NCBI GenBank assembly: GCA_023402275.1
Contig: JAEXCH010000013.1
Coordinates: forward strand, 1 to 59,502
Source of the DNA: Methanobacteriota archaeon
Lineage (GTDB): Archaea; Thermoplasmatota; Thermoplasmata; Methanomassiliicoccales; Methanomethylophilaceae
DNA length: 59,502 nucleotides
Reading direction: 5' to 3'
The position numbers and the translations under genes are program-made. The notes beneath the pieces are model-generated. The model was not told the origin of the DNA and made no database searches. It saw only the letters and a list, made by a program, of their open reading frames with translations. Shown one piece after another: positions 1 through 9,905 of this stretch (within the stretch, counting starts at the first letter, position 1; each line of letters starts with the position of its first letter).

Positions 1-3000
1 TCGTTCCGGTAAGGAAGTATGCCGTGGCTGTCACATCCCCGGATACTGTGATCGATCTCTCGGCGGATGTGGAGGCATCCTCCCAGAACCTGAACGTGAA
101 TCCTGATTCCGGGTTCGCCTTGACAGTTATCCTGTCGCCGGTGCTGACAGTCAGGGCCCCTACGTATGTTGTCCAATCTGTCATTCCATCCAGTTTATAT
201 TGGAATATTCCCGATGATGAGGGATATGATTCCAAAGTTAGAGTTGCGCTGTCCTCTGTATCGGTGAACATACCGGTCACAGAACAATCCTTTGTCGGTA
301 TCATAGTTAGATCGTTACCGAAGGCTGTTGGAAGGTCGTCCACTTTCCAATACAGGAATGAATTCGGGGGGTCCGGAGTACCTGCAACAAATGATAATTC
401 ATCTCCGATCCGCACTGAAACCGAATATGACAATCCTGAATTGATCGTGCCGGTCATGTTTCCATAATTCCATATTACCTGCCCTCCGTCGGCCCCTATG
501 ACCACATCATGGGTCTCTGAACCGTCTGTCTTTACGAAGATACCTGTTATGGTACTGTGATCGACCGGTGTGTACGGCCACGACCCACTATTGGAGATCG
601 GGGTCTGATCCAATTGCCAGTGGAGGAATGTCCTTCCGGCATCAGGAACACCGGGCTGGAACTGAATGTTCCCTCCTACCAGTATCCTTACTGTGTCGGT
701 ATTCCCTGAGATGACAGCACCCGTAATGTTGCCGTATCCCCACAGTACCTCTCCGCCTGTTGCCTGTACATCGATATCATATGTCTCGGTCCCTCCTGTC
801 GTGTAGAAAACTCCCGTTACAGTAAGGTCTCTGTTAAGGGCCACACTAAGCGGATCGTCCATCGACTCAGGGACACCGTCGAACTGCCAATGCAGGAATT
901 CAGAACCCGCATCAGCATTTGAACCCAGTGATATTGTGGCCTTGGGGGAGAGCGTCCACTTCTGAGGATCCGTAACTGTTATCACAGTTCCGTTGCCTAT
1001 GGAGACCTCTACCGACCCTTCTCCTATCCTGTTGACGGTCAGTTCATTCATGTTGTAATTGTAGTCGAAGACCGCTTTGATATCATAGTCGTCATTCATC
1101 TGGAAGGTCTGTTTTCCCTTTTCCATCGTATTGAATCCGGATGGGATGTTAGATCCCACCTCCCAGTTGGAGAACAACTGCAATATCTCCGATACGGATA
1201 GTGATATCTCCGTGCCAGGTTTGAATTCCTTACTGAAATCGGAGACGACGAGATTCTCAAAACTTCCAACGCCCAATATTATACGCCCTGTACCGTTCAC
1301 GCTCAGATCCAGGGTCATCCCTTCTCCTTGGAAGAATATCGCCGTCAGATCATAGTTGCCTGCCATATTGAAGCTTATATTGGATCCGGTAGCAGATACA
1401 TTTGGAACATCTGTGCTTTGGACCTTCCAGTTGGAGAACTTTGATTGACCCCCTGTCGCAGACAGGGAAATACTTGCCCCTCCGTCAAAGGTCCCTGTGT
1501 AAGGCCCTGTGACCTCGAATGTCGCATTCCTTCCGACAAGGGTCACCAATATCTTCCCATCTCCGTTGGATACGTCATCAACATCTAGTGACAAGGTCCT
1601 ATCATCGACCCCGCTTGTGAAATGGGCCGTGATATCATAGCTTGCGTCCATAAGGAACTGTTGTCTATCCCCGGATTCCATATTGAAATGGGAGGCCGCG
1701 TTGCCTGACCAGTACGAGAAACTGTTTCCGCTTCCGGTCTGGATAGGTGTGACTGAGATGATCGCATTGGTGTTGAACCACGTATCAACCTGGGTCAATT
1801 CCAGTGTCGGGCCGTTCAATATCTCCATCTTTATGATGCCGTTCCCCTCAACATTCATCACAAGATTGCTGTCATTCTCACCTGAAGTAAATACTCCGAT
1901 CACACTGTAATCGCGATTCATCGTCAGGGAAAGCGGATTCACTACCGACGGAGAATCCCCATCCCAATATGAGAAGTAGGCCCCCGATATAGAAGCTACA
2001 GCATTGAGTTCTATAAGCGTACCATATGAAAGATACACTGAACTTCCGGAGTTCAACGTCATCGGTGCCGAGCCCCTGACGGTCAATATCGCCGTTCCCG
2101 TCCCATTTGCCGTGAATTCCAACTTCACATCCTGTATACCATCTGTGAAATTCGCAGTAAGGTCTACGTCCTTATCCATCTTGAAATTGAATGTCGCATC
2201 TATACCATTCTGAAATCCGGACCAGTATGAGAATCTGTAACCCGGATTGGGTTTGGCTTCGGCCGTTACCATCGCATTCTCGGTTATGTTGATCTGTCCC
2301 AGTACGTTCAGCGTATAGTTTCTGGAATCGACCAGTATCAGGGTCTCGATGGAACCGCAGTTGATATCGTTCACAGACAACGTGAGTATCTTACCGGGTC
2401 CGACCGTGAATACCGCGGTCTCGGTATGTGCCTTGGTCATGGTCAGTGACAATGTATCACTTATGCCGTCCACCGTCCCGTTCCAGAACGAGAACTTGTT
2501 ATCCGCGCCGATAGGCGTTGCGTTAAGCCCCACCTGTGAACCTTCTGATAGATACATCGTCCTACCGGAGGCTATTGTCGTTATGACCGTACCCTCTACG
2601 GTTATCATTATCTCGCCTTCACCCACTATGTCAAGGTCCAATATGACCGGCCTTTCTGTGGTGAACACAGCGGCCAGATCATAGTTGCCTGACATCGTTA
2701 TGGTCTGAGTACCGTTCAGAGGATCGAAACCAGACGGTGATGATGTAACTGCCCAATATGAGAATTGGTTGGTAGTCCCTGAACCGCTTGAGGACAACCC
2801 TATCACCGTACCCTCATTGAAGTATCCGGTGTATCTTCCTCCGTTAGCAGGTACGGTGATCGTCCCATCGTTCAATTCAACTGATATCGTACCGTTTCCT
2901 ACTGTCAACAGGTTCAGAGTCACGTATGTGTTGCCGGTGAACACGGCCGTAAGATCATAGTTGCTGTTCATCGTGACCGATTGTTCCGATGAACTGGATA

Positions 3001-6000
3001 TATTGAAGTTGGATGGTGTGTTCCCACTGATACCCCAATATGAGAACTTGTTGATCCCACCCGCTGATGCACTGACGCCGATAGCAGTGCCGTTGTTTAC
3101 ATTGATGGTCTTCGTGCTGTTTGCCGGTACGGTCGCCGTTCCGTTCCCTATGTGAATACCGATGCTTCCGTTACCTTCAGTTGTCAGCTTGAGTGAGGAA
3201 TATGTCTCATCCGTGAATACTGCGGTCATGGAACAACTTGCTGTCAAAGAGAATGACTGTGAAGATGTCAGGATATCGAATGATCCTGGTACCGTTCCCG
3301 CTATATTCCAAAATGAGAACACATTATTGGTCCCAAGCTTAGTTGCAGTGACCGATATCGATGTGTTGACATCGAAATAGCCAACGAACGGTGCATCATT
3401 GGGTTGTACAGTGTACGACGCTGCCCCGCCTATCAGTATGTCTACCTTTCCATTCCCTGATGTTCCTAATTCCAATGTCAGATAATCATTGCCCGTGAAT
3501 ATTGCAGATAGGTCATAGTCGGTCTTCATCTCGAAGGACTGGTCCGGATCTATTATATTGAAATCATCAGGGAAGGATGAAGATGACCAGTATGAGAATC
3601 TCCCCTGAGAAGAGATGTGCTTGGCAGAGACGCTTACATCCTCTCCAGCAGGAAGCATCAATGCTACAACACTGCTCTGCGGATGTACATATGTATACCC
3701 GGCGACGACCACCGTTACAGTACCCTCACCTATCGTTGTAAGTCCCAGAGAATAGGATGTATCCCCTGAGAACAACGCAATTATATCATGGTCCTTGTCC
3801 ATGATTATATCCACAACCGGGGATGTCGATTGGAAGGTACCGGACCAGAATGAGAAAAATCCCGAATCGAATACTGCGCTCAGAGTGACCTTGTCGCCGC
3901 TTGTTATCGTCACCTCTCCGGAGTATTGTGTGAACGGGCCATCATTGATGGCATATTCAACCCTCCCTCCGTTTACTGTTGTTATCTTGAGATTGTAATT
4001 CTCTGACCCAACGAACACTGACGTCAGATCCCTATCCTCAGTGATCGAGAACTCCAGAGGATTGCTTGGGTCGTCTGTTGATGCCGTGTTGTCCCTCCAT
4101 CTGCTGAACAGTTTTCCTGTATCTGGTACAGCGTTGAGGCTCACCTGTGCACTGTCGGATACGGTGACTCCGTTAGGGAAATCGGATATCCTTATCGGAT
4201 ATCCTCCGATCACCGCATTCACGATCCCTCCGCCCTCTGTGGAAACCTTAAGAAGATGATTGGATGCTCCTGCGAATACCGCGGTTATGTTCTCATTGTC
4301 TGCAAGCGTTATCTCCAACAGATTCTCTTTACCTTCCGAGGTACCACTCCAGAATGAGAAGACATTGTTGTTCAGAGGATCCGCGGACAGACTGACCGCC
4401 GTATTCCTCGTGAAGTAAATCTGTTCCTGAGATGTCACTACGACAAGGGTGTTCCCTCCGATCTTGACCGCGACCTCTCCCACACCAACATCGCTGACCG
4501 CGATATCCAATGTCACATAGTCGTTTCCTGTGAAGTTGGCCGTCAGATTATACGAATCGTTCATCACGATGGTCTGTCCTGCCGAGGATATTGGATCGAA
4601 CGGAGCGGGAGGAAGTACATTGTTGGATGACCCCCAATAGGAGAATTTGTTGAGTGCCCATGACATAGGGGTCAGACCTATACTGGTCGAGACATCGAAG
4701 TATCCTTCGTACGATGTAACGGTGAAGCTCCTTGTTCCTACGGTCACCTGTATCATTCCATTCTGACCGTTCGTTGAAAGATTCAGAGTTTTGTAGTTAT
4801 CATCGGTGAATACTGCGGTCAGATCATAGTTGTCATCCATCCTTATCGATTGGGATGAATTACTAGAGATATTGAACCCATCAGGCAGATCGCCTGTACT
4901 CTCCCAATATGAGAATCTATTATCCGTGCCAGATGATGCGGTTATGCTTATCACTGTTCCGCTGTCAAAATATAATCTGGATCTTCCGTTCACTGTCTGC
5001 GACCTGTTCTCGACCATTATCGTTATGTTCCCTGCGTTCCTTGTATCAAGGTCCAGGGTCATCTTCAACGACTCGGTGACGAAATTCGCGGTGAGATTGT
5101 AATTCCTGTCCATCAGCAGATTCTGTTGGTCTTTGAGAAGTATGTTGAAGCCCGATGGCACCTGCCCGTTTATACTCCAATATGAGAACTCATCGGGAGA
5201 ATTGGCCTCTGCTTCGATAACGACCGATTTACCATTCTGGAATGGAATGGTCTTTCCCGGTCCAGAATATATCAGATAGAGTTCTGAATCGACATATGCC
5301 TTGACGACCCCATTCCCTCCTTCTGTCGCAACTGTCAGATTGACCTGTGTACCATCAATGAAATTAGCTATTACCTCCTCATAGGAACCGGCCTTTGTGA
5401 ATGTAAGTTCCTGATCGACCTGAGGATATGCCCCGCTCCAGTACGAGAATCTGCCTGACTCCACAGTCATTTTTACCTGAGTGCCTTCAGGAAGCAGGAC
5501 CGTGAACGGAGAGTTGCTGTTGTTTACGGTGAATGCCGGGGTCAGGTCGTCGCCTATCGTGACGTTTGTGCTTCCTGTCCCTTCAATGATCACGATCAGT
5601 TCGTGACCGCCTGCCACGAAATGCGCATTGATCAGCATGGTCTCTGTCACTGTCAATGCCAGAGGGTTGGATACACCGGCATAACTTCCGGACCAACGTG
5701 AGAATCCCTCACCCGCTTCCAATCTTATATTGGTCGACGGTGTGACGAATATTGTGTACGGAGTATCCGTGACAGTTTTGAACAGAGTTCCTCCAATATA
5801 CACATCCACAGATCCAGTTCCAGTCATTATGTCGACAGTGGCCTGAAGGGAACTGGAACTCTTGAAATTCGCCGTCTCATTGTGTTCCTGGGTCATTGTT
5901 ATTACCAGAATATGATCGGTCCCTGAAACCGTACCGCTCCAGTATTGGAACGGAGAGTTGACAGGATCCTTTTCCCTGGCAACGAGTAATATACTCGTAT

Positions 6001-9000
6001 CATAAGATAAGTATATCCCGCCGTCAGGTGTTTTGGTTATTCCGTTCAGATAATACAGTACTGTCTGAAGGTCCATCTCACCGGACCCGGTCACTGAAAG
6101 ATGTAATAATTGATCGTTCACACCGTCAGTGAATAACGCAGTGGTGGAATGAGGTTGGTTCATCACAAACGGCATCTGTGTTCCGAATCCGCTTAATGTC
6201 ACACTGCTCCAGAATGAGAAGTTGTTGCTGCCCCCTGCCTCTGCAACTAGGTTCCCTGTCGTTCCTGCTGGAAGCGTTATTGTTTTGGTTGCCTGGGTTG
6301 TGGAACTGACGAATTTGAAATTAACATTCTCCGAGGGTATGTTCAGATATACGCTGCCCTCACCGCTTACCATGACGGTAAGGTCCGGACTATCGACTGA
6401 TGCAAAGACTGCCTTTATTGATTGATCATTATTGATAGTGAATGAAAGGGCATTGTCGACCCCTTGTATCGTCCCTGACCAGTATGAGAACATATATCTT
6501 GATAAGACGTATTGACCAACATCCACTGCGGATCCTTTTGGAACATACATCTCGATAGTGGAGGCTGTCTCTACCATTCCTGATATGCCATTGGAATCAT
6601 GAACATATATGTATGTCACCCTGCCTCCCAAAGTTGTTGATAGGGTGAGTTTACTGACATTGGAATTGCTCATGAAGACTGCAGAGACTGTAGTATCCTG
6701 GGTCAATTTGAATCTGAATGGATTGTCATTGTTGCTTGTAAGAACATCGCTCGTCCAATAGACGAATGCGTATCCGTTACTGCCCTCTGCCTGAAGTGAC
6801 ATGGAGTAGTCCTTACTTACATTGAAAGGAGTGCCGAATGGCGGGTCCGTTATAAGGAACCCGTTGACCGTGACCTCTATATCTCCGTTGACAGGTTCTG
6901 TGATCGTCAGTTGAACTACATTACTTAATGTTTCGTAGCTCGCGTAGTATGATTTGTCATTATCGTTGGATGGCGTTGTGAAACCTTTCGATACATAGTT
7001 CTCTGTACCCAACCAATAGATGAACGCTAAACCACTGGGTTCTGATTTCAAAGAGACATTCGCTACCGATCCGTTTGGGATATTGATCCCATTCTGCGAT
7101 ATTCCCTGATATTTGAAGGACAGACCATCATAACTCACATCGGCATCGCCTCCGTTCGGATCCAAGATAAGATTCCATGTCTCATCCTGAGTTGAGAAGT
7201 TCGCAGTTATGCTCTTGTTACCGATGTGTCCTTTTGGTAATTTTATTACAGAGGATATTGAATTCGGTTCATCTCCCCATGTTATTCCTGTCCATGAGAC
7301 GAACACATTGGGCCCTGTTGTCTCATATGTGAATTCCACGCCCATACTGAACGGGAATTGTAGGTCCGTTGTTGTGGATACACTGCCTACAGCATATCCG
7401 TTCGACATGTCCCAGTTGACTGTTCCGCTGCCGTTGATATTTATCGTCACGGTGTATCCTGTCGAAAAGATGTTGTTCTTTAATATCGGATATCCGCTGT
7501 TCAGCGAGGCCGCATTCTCGAACGTCCATACGTTATTGAAATTCCATGTTGCCGGATAATTACTGCTGGATCTCAATTGCTGGGAACTGCGTTCCTGCCC
7601 CATCCCATTACTTCTGGATGTTCCGATCAGCATGTAACAGTCGGTGACCGAACTTTCCGGCTTGTTATCAAGTATCCCTGCTCCTCTGAGCGAATCATTT
7701 ATCCCTTGAACTATACCTATGTTGTAACAGCTTCTGATCACCGCTCCGTTGGCAGCATACCCCACTATGCCTGCCTTACTGGATATCGCCGATACATAGC
7801 CTATATTGTAACAATCCTTCACAGTGGCACGGTCCTCCATGTATCCCACTATGCCTCCGATACCATCTCTTCCTTGGACAGGGCCATTGTTATAGCAGTT
7901 GGTTATCTGCATCCCGTTTATCCTTCCGGCTATGCCGCCTATGTTCTTTCCGCCTCCCGTCTGAAGGTTATCGCTGGTACTCGTGGATCCGCCTACGGCT
8001 CCTGCATTGTAGCAGCCTGTGGTCTCGACCCCGGCATCCCTTATGTAAAAATAACCTACGATACCGCCTATGTCCATTGTCCTTCCCCATACGGTACCTC
8101 CATTGAAACAATCCTTTGCGTGTCCGCTCCCGATTATACCTCCGACACTGTAGTATCCGTAAACATGACCGGTGTTGTAACACATCTCAACGAATGAGGT
8201 TGTCTTGTTGGTACCTGCTTTTATCCCTCCTACGAATTCTCCGGTTCCTGTGGTCGATCCACCTTCACGACCTACATTTATGATCGTACCGTCCGAGAAG
8301 AGAGCAGCACTGGAAGTGGATGCGATGTCCGCACCTCTTATGATGTATCCGTTACCATCGAATTTCCCGGTCAATTGGACCATATCCAGATTACCCATGT
8401 TGTAAGTGGCCTTTGATCCCCTTACTCCGGTCGATCCCGCATCGACCTCCATGGAATACGTGAACGCCTTGTTGCTTGAACTCACATAGGAGTTCGTACC
8501 GGTTATGAAGAATATGTAGGGGAATGTACCATCATATTTGGAAGTGGCATTACTCAATTCTATAACTCCGTCCCTTGGGGTTGCAGTACCTTTCGCATTA
8601 CCAAAATTACATGTGAGTTGTTGAGCGGGCCAGAGTTTCCAGGTCTGTCCGTGGTTCTCTGAGTATTCCAGAGTGAATCTTATGGATCCTCCGGATAATC
8701 CTGTTACCTCAGGCGTCACCTTTATCATCCAGCCCCTTGTCTGAAGATGCTGTACGACGATGGGGTCAGATAGATCTGTGAGGTCTATGTCAGCGGTCTG
8801 GACATATGTTCCGTTACTTGGGAATTGGGATGAATTGCCTATCCTTGCCAGGTCCTGTACGGACCCTATCTGGATCTCCCCGGCCCTTGGTTCGCGCGGA
8901 TCCACCAATCTGAGCGATTCGTAATCATCCGCATCATTCTGTCCGGATGTATCATTGAGGGGCAGTATGCACACCGAACTTACCATTATCACTACAGCCA

Positions 9001-9061
9001 GAACTGCGATCGCAGAGAGCATGTTTTTATTCTTGGAGGGTCTCCCCCTGCTTCCCTTCAT
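1..9061 (-). CDS. Giant secreted repeat protein (GLUG plus InlB-like repeats), 3' end outside window
   Basis: The frame is open from the ATG at 9061 to the left edge, so about 3,020 residues are visible and the end is missing. The first ~35 residues are a basic N-terminus and a hydrophobic signal or anchor segment. Residues ~280-490 hold repeated GGI(V/I)GY and CYN(I/A/N)G motifs of the GLUG type. From about 7500 down to 345 there are at least 27 units, each with a motif like FSYW followed ~30 residues later by NYDLTAVFT, spaced 245-285 bases. This resembles the divergent InlB B-repeat family of surface proteins. A good ribosome site (AGGAGG, 9070-9076) lies 9 bases before the start. Export and an adhesin or surface-layer role are inferred. 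The start overlaps the stop of a short leader ORF. Confidence 0.9.
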   Translation of the reverse strand, partial: MKGSRGRPSKNKNMLSAIAVLAVVIMVSSVCILPLNDTSGQNDADDYESLRLVDPREPRAGEIQIGSVQDLARIGNSSQFPSNGTYVQTADIDLTDLSDPIVVQHLQTRGWMIKVTPEVTGLSGGSIRFTLEYSENHGQTWKLWPAQQLTCNFGNAKGTATPRDGVIELSNATSKYDGTFPYIFFITGTNSYVSSSNKAFTYSMEVDAGSTGVRGSKATYNMGNLDMVQLTGKFDGNGYIIRGADIASTSSAALFSDGTIINVGREGGSTTGTGEFVGGIKAGTNKTTSFVEMCYNTGHVYGYYSVGGIIGSGHAKDCFNGGTVWGRTMDIGGIVGYFYIRDAGVETTGCYNAGAVGGSTSTSDNLQTGGGKNIGGIAGRINGMQITNCYNNGPVQGRDGIGGIVGYMEDRATVKDCYNIGYVSAISSKAGIVGYAANGAVIRSCYNIGIVQGINDSLRGAGILDNKPESSVTDCYMLIGTSRSNGMGQERSSQQLRSSSNYPATWNFNNVWTFENAASLNSGYPILKNNIFSTGYTVTININGSGTVNWDMSNGYAVGSVSTTTDLQFPFSMGVEFTYETTGPNVFVSWTGITWGDEPNSISSVIKLPKGHIGNKSITANFSTQDETWNLILDPNGGDADVSYDGLSFKYQGISQNGINIPNGSVANVSLKSEPSGLAFIYWLGTENYVSKGFTTPSNDNDKSYYASYETLSNVVQLTITEPVNGDIEVTVNGFLITDPPFGTPFNVSKDYSMSLQAEGSNGYAFVYWTSDVLTSNNDNPFRFKLTQDTTVSAVFMSNSNVSKLTLSTTLGGRVTYIYVHDSNGISGMVETASTIEMYVPKGSAVDVGQYVLSRYMFSYWSGTIQGVDNALSFTINNDQSIKAVFASVDSPDLTVMVSGEGSVYLNIPSENVNFKFVSSTTQATKTITLPAGTTGNLVAEAGGSNNFSFWSSVTLSGFGTQMPFVMNQPHSTTALFTDGVNDQLLHLSVTGSGEMDLQTVLYYLNGITKTPDGGIYLSYDTSILLVAREKDPVNSPFQYWSGTVSGTDHILVITMTQEHNETANFKSSSSLQATVDIMTGTGSVDVYIGGTLFKTVTDTPYTIFVTPSTNIRLEAGEGFSRWSGSYAGVSNPLALTVTETMLINAHFVAGGHELIVIIEGTGSTNVTIGDDLTPAFTVNNSNSPFTVLLPEGTQVKMTVESGRFSYWSGAYPQVDQELTFTKAGSYEEVIANFIDGTQVNLTVATEGGNGVVKAYVDSELYLIYSGPGKTIPFQNGKSVVIEAEANSPDEFSYWSINGQVPSGFNILLKDQQNLLMDRNYNLTANFVTESLKMTLDLDTRNAGNITIMVENRSQTVNGRSRLYFDSGTVISITASSGTDNRFSYWESTGDLPDGFNISSNSSQSIRMDDNYDLTAVFTDDNYKTLNLSTNGQNGMIQVTVGTRSFTVTSYEGYFDVSTSIGLTPMSWALNKFSYWGSSNNVLPPAPFDPISSAGQTIVMNDSYNLTANFTGNDYVTLDIAVSDVGVGEVAVKIGGNTLVVVTSQEQIYFTRNTAVSLSADPLNNNVFSFWSGTSEGKENLLEITLADNENITAVFAGASNHLLKVSTEGGGIVNAVIGGYPIRISDFPNGVTVSDSAQVSLNAVPDTGKLFSRWRDNTASTDDPSNPLEFSITEDRDLTSVFVGSENYNLKITTVNGGRVEYAINDGPFTQYSGEVTITSGDKVTLSAVFDSGFFSFWSGTFQSTSPVVDIIMDKDHDIIALFSGDTSYSLGLTTIGEGTVTVVVAGYTYVHPQSSVVALMLPAGEDVSVSAKHISSQGRFSYWSSSSFPDDFNIIDPDQSFEMKTDYDLSAIFTGNDYLTLELGTSGNGKVDILIGGAASYTVQPNDAPFVGYFDVNTSISVTATKLGTNNVFSFWNIAGTVPGSFDILTSSQSFSLTASCSMTAVFTDETYSSLKLTTEGNGSIGIHIGNGTATVPANSTKTINVNNGTAIGVSASAGGINKFSYWGISGNTPSNFNISSSSEQSVTMNSNYDLTAVFTGNTYVTLNLLTVGNGTISVELNDGTITVPANGGRYTGYFNEGTVIGLSSSGSGTTNQFSYWAVTSSPSGFDPLNGTQTITMSGNYDLAAVFTTERPVILDLDIVGEGEIMITVEGTVITTIASGRTMYLSEGSQVGLNATPIGADNKFSFWNGTVDGISDTLSLTMTKAHTETAVFTVGPGKILTLSVNDINCGSIETLILVDSRNYTLNVLGQINITENAMVTAEAKPNPGYRFSYWSGFQNGIDATFNFKMDKDVDLTANFTDGIQDVKLEFTANGTGTAILTVRGSAPMTLNSGSSVYLSYGTLIELNAVASISGAYFSYWDGDSPSVVNPLSLTMNRDYSVIGVFTSGENDSNLVMNVEGNGIIKMEILNGPTLELTQVDTWFNTNAIISVTPIQTGSGNSFSYWSGNAASHFNMESGDRQQFLMDASYDITAHFTSGVDDRTLSLDVDDVSNGDGKILVTLVGRNATFEVTGPYTGTFDGGASISLSATGGQSKFSNWKVQSTDVPNVSATGSNISFNMAGNYDLTAIFFQGEGMTLDLSVNGTGRIILGVGSFENLVVSDFSKEFKPGTEISLSVSEILQLFSNWEVGSNIPSGFNTMEKGKQTFQMNDDYDIKAVFDYNYNMNELTVNRIGEGSVEVSIGNGTVITVTDPQKWTLSPKATISLGSNADAGSEFLHWQFDGVPESMDDPLSVALNRDLTVTGVFYTTGGTETYDIDVQATGGEVLWGYGNITGAVISGNTDTVRILVGGNIQFQPGVPDAGRTFLHWQLDQTPISNSGSWPYTPVDHSTITGIFVKTDGSETHDVVIGADGGQVIWNYGNMTGTINSGLSYSVSVRIGDELSFVAGTPDPPNSFLYWKVDDLPTAFGNDLTMIPTKDCSVTGMFTDTEDSATLTLESYPSSSGIFQYKLDGMTDWTTYVGALTVSTGDRITVKANPESGFTFRFWEDASTSAERSITVSGDVTATAYFLTGT
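345..7500 (-). repeat. Array of at least 27 InlB-like protein repeats, ~267-bp period
   Basis: On the plus strand the complement of the FSYW codons (forms such as ccagtatgagaa) recurs near 345, 624, 889, 1162, 1429, 1708, 1968, 2230, 2485, 2753, 3033, 3310, 3590, 3845, 4095, 4350, 4630, 4905, 5178, 5434, 5690, 5937, 6208, 6478, 6760, 7012 and 7290. Mean spacing is about 267 bases (89 residues). The units are conserved in protein but diverged in DNA, so this is an old tandem array rather than a recent expansion. Confidence 0.85.
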
Positions 9062-9162
9062 TTGAATATCCCTCCTTTGAAAATAGGATATCCAAATTCA
9101 TGCGTGTCCGCTGCATCCTGATCCCTTTCGGATCCATAGTATCCACTAAAGCTACCGCTCAT
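9058..9162 (-). CDS. 34-residue leader ORF overlapping the giant protein start
   Basis: ATG at 9162, stop TGA at 9060-9058; the stop shares ATGA with the ATG (9061) of the giant protein gene. The peptide begins MSGSFSGYYGSERDQ and ends GYPIFKGGIFK; it is hydrophilic, rich in Gly, Ser and Asp, and has no signal peptide. A GAGGGTG site lies about 8 bases before the ATG. I do not recognise it. The ATGA overlap suggests translational coupling to the large gene or a regulatory leader. It could still be chance, since an ORF this short carries little statistical weight. Confidence 0.5.
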   Translation of the reverse strand: MSGSFSGYYGSERDQDAADTHEFGYPIFKGGIFK

Positions 9163-9198
9163 ATTTTGCACCCTCTGCTACCTTTACCAGGCATGATA

Positions 9199-9215
9199 CA
9201 GTCTAGCACAGACTG
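9199..9215. promoter_or_regulatory. 6-bp hairpin in the leader of the giant protein gene
   Basis: CAGTCT (9199-9204) and AGACTG (9210-9215) are perfect inverted repeats around a 5-base loop. It lies between the predicted TATA box of the giant gene and its leader ORF, so it would be in the 5' untranslated RNA. Read on the plus strand it is followed by a T run (9225-9231), so it could also stop plus-strand transcription. Confidence 0.4.
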
Positions 9216-9280
9216 GGTCCCTGATTTTTTTACATTAGAAAATCTCAATAGGTCTATTTAAAAGAGAGATTGCTAACAAA

Positions 9281-9320
9281 AATCTTTATATATAGTTTAT
9301 ATAAACGATATATTAAGATT
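9281..9320. promoter_or_regulatory. 40-bp near-perfect palindrome in the divergent promoter region
   Basis: The left half, from aatcttt at 9281, pairs with the right half ending aagatt at 9320 at 18 of 20 positions; the centre GTTTATATAAAC (9295-9306) is perfect. TATA-like sequence is present on both strands. The minus-strand copy (TATATATAAAG, about 9285-9296) is well placed to start the transcript of the giant repeat gene about 100 bases before its leader ORF. The rest of the 9062-9425 gap is AT-rich and has another TATA-like stretch at 9339-9350. Confidence 0.55.
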
Positions 9321-9425
9321 TGTTCAATGATACCTAACACCCTTTATAAATGAAACATAGGAATATCAGTTGTTTTACATATTCTATAATAATATCTTTT
9401 TATGTTATGAAATGAATCATATGCC

Positions 9426-9905
9426 ATGGTAAAAGTGGTACTGCACACAAGTGAGGGCGACATTGAGATAAAGATGCATGATGACATGCCGATCACCACC
9501 GGCAACTTCACGAAATTGGCCAAAGAAGGCTACTACGATGGAACGGTCTTCCACAGGGTCATCCAGGATTTTATGATACAGGGAGGGGATCCCGAGGGCA
9601 CAGGCATGGGCGGTCCTGGTTACAACATAGAGGATGAATTCGGAAAGGGTCATTCAAACGTACGTGGTACCATATCCATGGCAAACACAGGAAGACCCAA
9701 CACTGGCGGAAGCCAATTCTTCATCAACATGGTGGACAACACATACTTGGACAAAGAGAATCCCAAGACCCCCTACGCACATCCGGTATTCGGACAGGTC
9801 ACAAAGGGAATGGACATCGTGGACAGGATCGGTAACATGGATACTGACCACAACGACCGTCCTACAAAGGATGTTAAGATCATAACAGCAGAGGTCATAG
9901 AGTAA
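9426..9905 (+). CDS. Cyclophilin-type peptidyl-prolyl cis-trans isomerase
   Basis: 159 residues, a single cyclophilin domain that catalyses proline cis-trans isomerisation during protein folding, probably in the cytoplasm since no signal peptide is seen. The active-site FHR (residues 42-44), QGGDP (52-56), MAN (85-87) and GSQFFI (95-100) are intact. No ribosome site precedes the ATG, but a TATA-like stretch (9397-9408) lies about 25 bases upstream, which suits a leaderless transcript. The stop overlaps the ATG of the next gene (TAATG), so the two are likely co-transcribed. Confidence 0.95.
   Translation: MVKVVLHTSEGDIEIKMHDDMPITTGNFTKLAKEGYYDGTVFHRVIQDFMIQGGDPEGTGMGGPGYNIEDEFGKGHSNVRGTISMANTGRPNTGGSQFFINMVDNTYLDKENPKTPYAHPVFGQVTKGMDIVDRIGNMDTDHNDRPTKDVKIITAEVIE

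Noticed and set aside
345..7500. Regular ~267-bp spacing as a possible CRISPR or DNA-level satellite
   Set aside because: Units are conserved as protein, diverged as DNA, and lie inside one open frame.
24..8405. Many plus-strand ORFs across the left region, including one of 206 residues at 7577-8197
   Set aside because: They lie opposite the continuous minus-strand giant gene and have low-complexity, shadow-like products.
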